Source: UBA1724 sp963632245 (GTDB lineage Bacteria; Verrucomicrobiota; Lentisphaeria; Oligosphaerales; Oligosphaeraceae). Taken from it: a DNA stretch of 8,873 nt. This document shows, piece after piece, positions 5,938 through 8,873 of this stretch. The DNA is taken from contig CAVGTF010000100.1 in NCBI GenBank assembly GCA_963632245.1, forward strand, positions 1 through 8,873, written 5' to 3'. The notes under the pieces were generated by a model. That model did not search any database, was not told where the DNA came from, and saw nothing but the letters and a program-made list of their open reading frames with translations. The position numbers were made by a program, and so were the translations under genes. Each line of letters starts with the position of its first letter. The stretch's first letter is position 1.

Positions 5938-6912
5938 GTGATTGCTGACAACGATACCCTCAAGCTCTACATGGAGAGCATCATGCGATATCCGCGGGTC
6001 ACGCCTGCCGAGGAGGCGAAGTTGGCCCGTCGGATTGCCCAGGGCGACAATGAGGCCCGGAGCATGCTGATCAAGGCCAACTTGCGCCTGGTGGTGAAGA
6101 TTGCCCACGATTTCAAGGGCCGGGGACTGCCCCTCTTGGACCTCATCAGCGAGGGGAACATCGGCCTCATGCGCGCAGTGGAGAAGTTCGATCCCACCCG
6201 CGGCGCGAAGCTCTCCAGCTACGCCGCCTGGTGGATCAAGCAGTCCATGCGCCGGGCGCTCTCCAACCAGGCCCCCATCATCCGGGTGCCCACCCAGTCC
6301 GCCATGAAGATGGTGAAGATTCATGCCGCTGAGGCGCGTCTCTCCCAGCAGTTGGGTCGTCCACCCACCGCAAAGGAGATCGCCGCCGCCTCGAATCTGA
6401 CCGAGCGCACGGTGAATGGCCTCCGCGTGGGGCGCTCCACCACCGTCTCGCTGCAGGCGCCGCTGCAGCCCGGCATGGACGGCGAGCTCACCGATGTGCT
6501 CGCCGATGAGTCCTCGCCCACGCCCGACCATGTGCTGGACGATGCGGAGATGATGGTGGTCCTCCAGAAGCTGCTGGCCGCCCTGGATGCCCAGGAGCGT
6601 GAGATCCTGGATTTGCGCTTTGGCTTGACGCGGGGGACGCCTTGGACGCTGGAGAAGGTCTCCCAGACTGTGCATCTCACCCGGGAGCGGGTGCGGCAGG
6701 TCCAGAATCAGGCGCTGCTGGCATTGCGGACCCTCATTAATGAGGAATCCGGAGAAGAATTTTCACGTGGCGGGAGTTCCAACCGCCGCGTCGCGGAACT
6801 GCTGGAAAACATGGTGGCCCGCGCTAGCAAGAAAGGAAAGAGACAACAAGGTCCCGCGCCCGCGGAACGAGGGGTGGACAGAAAGAAGAAAGCAGAGGGA
6901 ACGCAAGCATGA
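5938..6912 (+). CDS. RNA polymerase sigma factor, sigma-70 family (RpoD/SigA-like), paralog 1
   Basis: A 324-residue sigma factor starting at GTG, with no region 1.1. Seen in order: region 1.2 (about 3-36), core-binding and melting region 2 (about 38-112: LLDLISEGNIGLMRAVEKF, then SSYAAWWIKQSMRRAL), region 3 (about 113-190), region 4 (about 205-268) with the -35 helix-turn-helix motif TRERVRQ (248-254). The aromatic melting residues Y95, W98 and W99 and Q102 are kept. Position 105, aligned with E. coli Thr440, is Arg. Region 3.0 departs from consensus: QAPIIRVPTQ instead of QARTIRIPVH. After 269 there is a basic tail (about 12 Lys/Arg against 5 Asp/Glu from 281 on) not seen in paralog 2. Its stop overlaps the next start as ATGA. 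It could be a primary-like or group 2 (stationary/stress) sigma; the divergence in region 3.0 favours an alternative role. Confidence 0.92.
   Translation: MIADNDTLKLYMESIMRYPRVTPAEEAKLARRIAQGDNEARSMLIKANLRLVVKIAHDFKGRGLPLLDLISEGNIGLMRAVEKFDPTRGAKLSSYAAWWIKQSMRRALSNQAPIIRVPTQSAMKMVKIHAAEARLSQQLGRPPTAKEIAAASNLTERTVNGLRVGRSTTVSLQAPLQPGMDGELTDVLADESSPTPDHVLDDAEMMVVLQKLLAALDAQEREILDLRFGLTRGTPWTLEKVSQTVHLTRERVRQVQNQALLALRTLINEESGEEFSRGGSSNRRVAELLENMVARASKKGKRQQGPAPAERGVDRKKKAEGTQA
6208..6254 (+). repeat. 47-bp identical segment shared by the two sigma genes, copy 1
   Basis: The bases coding for the region 2.3/2.4 segment (KLSSYAAWWIKQSMRR) are identical, including every third position, to 7179-7225 in the next gene. 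The copies are 971 bases apart, the same offset as the two start codons. Confidence 0.85.
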
Positions 6913-7775
6913 TTTCCGACAATGACACAATGAAACTCTACATGGCGAGCATCGGCAAGTTCGAACTCGTCGACCAGAAGGAGGAGGCGCGGCTTGCCAA
7001 GCGCATTGCCAAGGGGGACCAGGAAGCCCGCGCGCGACTCATCAATGCGAATCTCCGCCTAGTGGTGAAGATCGCCCACGATTTCAAGGGACTGGGACTG
7101 CCTCTGCTGGACCTCATCAGCGAGGGAAATATCGGCCTTATGCGCGCAGTGGAGAAGTTTGATCCCTCCAAGGGCGCAAAGCTCTCCAGCTACGCCGCCT
7201 GGTGGATCAAGCAGTCCATGCGCCGTGCCCTGGCAAATCAGGCGCGCACCATCCGCATTCCCGTGCAGTCCGCCAGCAAGATCGGAAAGATCCAGAATGC
7301 GAAGGCGAAGCTCACCCAGACTCTGGGACGGGAGCCTACCGACAAGGAGATCGCCAACGAGATCAATCTCACCGAGCGCACCGTCATCGGCCTGCGACAG
7401 GGAAAGGCCAGCACCATCTCCCTCTTCGATCCTATCCAAAATGGCGCCGAAGGCGAGTTCAAGGACATCATCCCCGATGACAAGACCATCGCCCCCAATG
7501 ACATCATCCAGGATGACGAGACCCTCGCCCTCATGATGAAGATGGTTAGTAAGCTCCCCGAGCGCGAACGCGTCATCCTGAAGCTCCGCTTCGGCCTCGA
7601 CGGCGAGAAGCCCAAGACCCTCGAGGAGGTCTCCCACGCCATCGGGCGCACCCGCGAACGCGTCCGCCAGATCCAGAACCAGGCCCTGGAACGCCTCCGC
7701 GCCGCCATCGAGGAGCAGAAGTCCATCGAGGAGGTCGCTAAAGAGGCCGCCGACGACGAAGACGACGACTACTAG
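6909..7775 (+). CDS. RNA polymerase sigma factor, sigma-70 family (RpoD/SigA-like), paralog 2
   Basis: A 288-residue sigma factor whose ATG overlaps the TGA of paralog 1 by 4 bases. A GAGGGA site (6895-6900) 8 bases upstream supports the start. Same layout: region 1.2 (3-36), region 2 (38-112), region 3 (113-190), region 4 (205-268) with TRERVRQIQ (248-256). Aligned without gaps to paralog 1, 60 of 64 residues match at 47-110 and roughly half match in regions 3-4. Region 3.0 is closer to the housekeeping consensus (QARTIRIPVQ), and region 3.2 has the acidic finger-like EGEFKDIIPDD. Arg105 again replaces the E. coli Thr440 equivalent. The protein ends in an acidic tail, ADDEDDDY, with 11 Asp/Glu against 2 Lys from 265 on. 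It is probably the more RpoD-like of the two. Both are co-transcribed from the promoter at 5844. Confidence 0.93.
   Translation: MISDNDTMKLYMASIGKFELVDQKEEARLAKRIAKGDQEARARLINANLRLVVKIAHDFKGLGLPLLDLISEGNIGLMRAVEKFDPSKGAKLSSYAAWWIKQSMRRALANQARTIRIPVQSASKIGKIQNAKAKLTQTLGREPTDKEIANEINLTERTVIGLRQGKASTISLFDPIQNGAEGEFKDIIPDDKTIAPNDIIQDDETLALMMKMVSKLPERERVILKLRFGLDGEKPKTLEEVSHAIGRTRERVRQIQNQALERLRAAIEEQKSIEEVAKEAADDEDDDY
7179..7225 (+). repeat. 47-bp identical segment shared by the two sigma genes, copy 2
   Basis: Exact match to 6208-6254, in the part of the gene that codes for -10 recognition. Flanking codons differ at third positions, so the identity is local. Confidence 0.85.
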
Positions 7776-7863
7776 CCGACGCCGGCGGGAAGCCGCCTGT
7801 GCGGGCTAGGTAGTAGGGAGCAGGTAGAAGATAGGAGGTTAAAGCGGCGCCGCAGGCGCTCTT

Positions 7864-7898
7864 CCGCCGAAGCTTCGGCGGTCCTATTTCTACTTTCT
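7864..7898 (+). terminator. Probable terminator after the sigma pair
   Basis: CCGCCGAAG-CTTCGGCGG (7864-7881) is a perfect 18-bp palindrome that folds as a 7-bp GC-rich stem with an AGCT loop. It is followed by a T-rich but interrupted stretch, TCCTATTTCTACTTTCT. It is about 90 bases past the sigma 2 stop. Confidence 0.45.
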
Positions 7899-8046
7899 AT
7901 GTTGCGCCCTAGGGCAAAACTCTTAGTTTTTGCTTTCTTGGACACAAGACGCCACTTTCTGATTCTTCCTACTTAGACTGCGGCGCTGGCATCATTCTTT
8001 AACTCCTGACTCCCAACTGCGGTGCCCTTTCGCGCCGCTTAACGCA

Positions 8047-8089
8047 CGCGCCGGTAAATTCCGGCGCGGGGTTTCGCCCCGCGAAACCC
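8047..8089 (+). promoter_or_regulatory. Cluster of three overlapping stem-loops (possible RNA switch)
   Basis: Stem A pairs CGCGCCGG (8047-8054) with CCGGCGCG (8061-8068). Stem B pairs CGCGGGG (8065-8071) with CCCCGCG (8077-8083). Stem C pairs GGGTTTCG (8069-8076) with CGAAACCC (8082-8089). All are perfect. A and C can coexist; B excludes both. The cluster lies 51 bases before the acyl-CoA synthetase ATG. Confidence 0.45.
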
Positions 8090-8097
8090 TGGCCTAA

Positions 8098-8133
8098 CTT
8101 CCTCCCTCCTCCTTCCTCCCTCCTCCTTTTTTC
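8098..8133 (+). repeat. 36-base pyrimidine run with a perfect 14-bp tandem duplication
   Basis: CTTCCTCCCTCCTC occurs twice head to tail (8098-8111 and 8112-8125), followed by CTT of a third copy and a T-run. The plus strand has no purine from 8098 to 8133. It ends 6 bases before the start codon at 8140 and takes the place of a Shine-Dalgarno. Confidence 0.85.
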
Positions 8134-8139
8134 ACATTT

Positions 8140-8873
8140 ATGCCCATCACAAAGATTTTGGAAGAGAACGCGCGTCGTTTTGGTGACGACGTGGCCCTGG
8201 TTGAGATCAATCCCCAGGAGATGGAGAAGCGTCATGCTACCTGGCGGGAGTATTCTCTGATCGAGTCCAGCGCGGTGGATTCCTTCCGCTCCGAGATCAC
8301 CTGGCGGCAGTTCGATGAGAAGGCGAACCGTATGGCGAATTTCCTGCTGACGCGCCGGCTGCCCCGTGGCACGAAAGTGGGCATTCTGCTGATGAACTGC
8401 CTGGAGTGGCTCCCCATCTACTTCGGCATCCTGAAGAGCGGTTGCATGGCGGTGCCCCTGAATTTTCGCTACACCCCCGAGGAAATCCGCTACTGCCTGG
8501 ATCTGGCCGATGTGGATCTATTGGTCTTCGGACCCGAATTCGTCGGACGCATCGAGGCCATCTGCGATCGTCTCCCCCGCCGCTGCACGTTGCTCTACGT
8601 GGGCGGCGACTGCCCCACCTTCGCAGAGCCCTATAACTCCCTGGTGAGCTACTGCTCCGAAAAGGCGCCCGATATCCCCCTGCGCGACGAAGATCCCGCC
8701 GCAATCTACTTCTCCAGCGGCACTACCGGATTCCCCAAGGCAATCGTCCACCCCCACCGGAGCCTCATGCACGCCGCGAAGGTGGAGCAGAATCACCACG
8801 GACAGACTCGCGACGACATCTTCCTCTGCATCCCGCCGCTCTACCACACGGGCGCGAAGATGCACTGGATGGG
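8140..8873 (+). CDS. AMP-dependent acyl-CoA synthetase/ligase family protein, partial at C-terminus
   Basis: Open from ATG 8140 to the window end (244 codons plus 2 bases); family members run to about 500-560 residues, so roughly half is present. It belongs to the adenylate-forming superfamily, which activates a carboxylic acid with ATP and transfers it to CoA. Seen: an N-terminal MPITKILEENARRFGDDVAL, ITWRQFDEKANRMANFL (53-69), the GILLMNCLEWLPIYFGILK block (81-99), the P-loop-like AMP-binding motif YFSSGTTGFPKA (190-201) followed by HPHRSLMH, and PPLYHTGA (232-239). The acid-binding and C-terminal catalytic lysine parts are outside the window. The substrate is not readable; a fatty or aromatic acid is typical. 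The N-terminus also has a segment (about 28-52, HATWREYSLIES) that I recognise from a set of anaerobe AMP-ligases. There is no Shine-Dalgarno; the leader is pyrimidine-only. Confidence 0.9.
   Translation, partial: MPITKILEENARRFGDDVALVEINPQEMEKRHATWREYSLIESSAVDSFRSEITWRQFDEKANRMANFLLTRRLPRGTKVGILLMNCLEWLPIYFGILKSGCMAVPLNFRYTPEEIRYCLDLADVDLLVFGPEFVGRIEAICDRLPRRCTLLYVGGDCPTFAEPYNSLVSYCSEKAPDIPLRDEDPAAIYFSSGTTGFPKAIVHPHRSLMHAAKVEQNHHGQTRDDIFLCIPPLYHTGAKMHWM

Larger units (their letters stand above)
7776..8139. other. 364-base non-coding stretch between sigma factor 2 and the acyl-CoA synthetase gene
   Basis: No convincing gene on either strand. It holds, left to right: a GGCGG-GAAG-CCGCC hairpin 8 bases after the sigma stop (7784-7797); an A/G-rich plus-strand section (about 7806-7843); palindromes at 7844-7853 (GCGGCGCCGC), 7864-7881 and 7906-7915 (GCCCTAGGGC); a small AAAACT-CTT-AGTTTT hairpin (7916-7930); a C/T-rich section with ACTCCTGACTCCCAACT (about 8001-8017); the hairpin cluster at 8047-8089; and a 36-base pyrimidine run. 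The promoter of the downstream gene should lie here, but I found no clear -35/-10 pair. Confidence 0.7.

Noticed and set aside
7806..7843. A/G-rich stretch considered as heptamer-type short tandem repeats
   Set aside because: No unit repeats exactly; only a loose GTAG/GGAG flavour, not enough to call a repeat array.
7999..8235. Minus-strand 78-codon frame
   Set aside because: Crosses the start of the acyl-CoA synthetase gene; its RRREEGGGRK part is the complement of the pyrimidine repeat, and there is no SD or homology pattern.

Overview
The window reads as a chromosomal stretch from a moderately GC-rich bacterium, most likely of the PVC superphylum (Lentisphaerota/Kiritimatiellota/Verrucomicrobiota side). 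The main pointer is a 51-residue basic protein at 5486-5641 that looks like the PVC-restricted 'small basic protein' family. Two short RpoD-like sigma factors and a GH109-type protein fit that placement. The phylum is inference; no rRNA or tRNA gene is visible.

Left part (1-5287, all minus strand, transcribed right to left): nifU - nifS - prmA - EamA-family transporter - GH109-type NAD-dependent glycosidase/oxidoreductase, the last cut by the window edge. Gaps are 68, 5, 6 and 26 bases, so one operon is plausible. NifU (scaffold) and NifS (cysteine desulfurase) form an Fe-S assembly pair. PrmA is a housekeeping ribosomal protein L11 methyltransferase. The last two genes look like accessory transport and sugar metabolism. 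An intrinsic-terminator-like hairpin lies just upstream of nifU.

Middle (5288-5937): the small basic protein gene (minus) is divergent from a sigma-factor pair (plus). The sigma promoter region is rich in structure: four A-tracts spaced exactly 10 bp apart, a good TTGAAA-17-AATAAT promoter, and a 13-bp palindrome lying over the -10.

Right part (5938-7775, plus): two paralogous sigma-70 genes overlapping by 4 bases (ATGA). They align without gaps over about 268 residues and are nearly identical in region 2. Both have Arg where E. coli sigma70 has Thr440, and their C-terminal tails have opposite charge. This pair and its control region are the most unusual content here.

7776-8139 is a 364-base non-coding stretch with several hairpins, a set of mutually exclusive stem-loops, and a 36-base pyrimidine run containing a perfect 14-bp tandem duplication. 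It leads into an acyl-CoA synthetase-like gene (8140 to the end, partial). That gene, the GH109 gene and nifS lack a Shine-Dalgarno sequence and follow pyrimidine-rich leaders, whereas nifU, the small basic protein, prmA and both sigma genes have clear ones.

No CRISPR array, transposase, integrase, phage gene or att site was seen.
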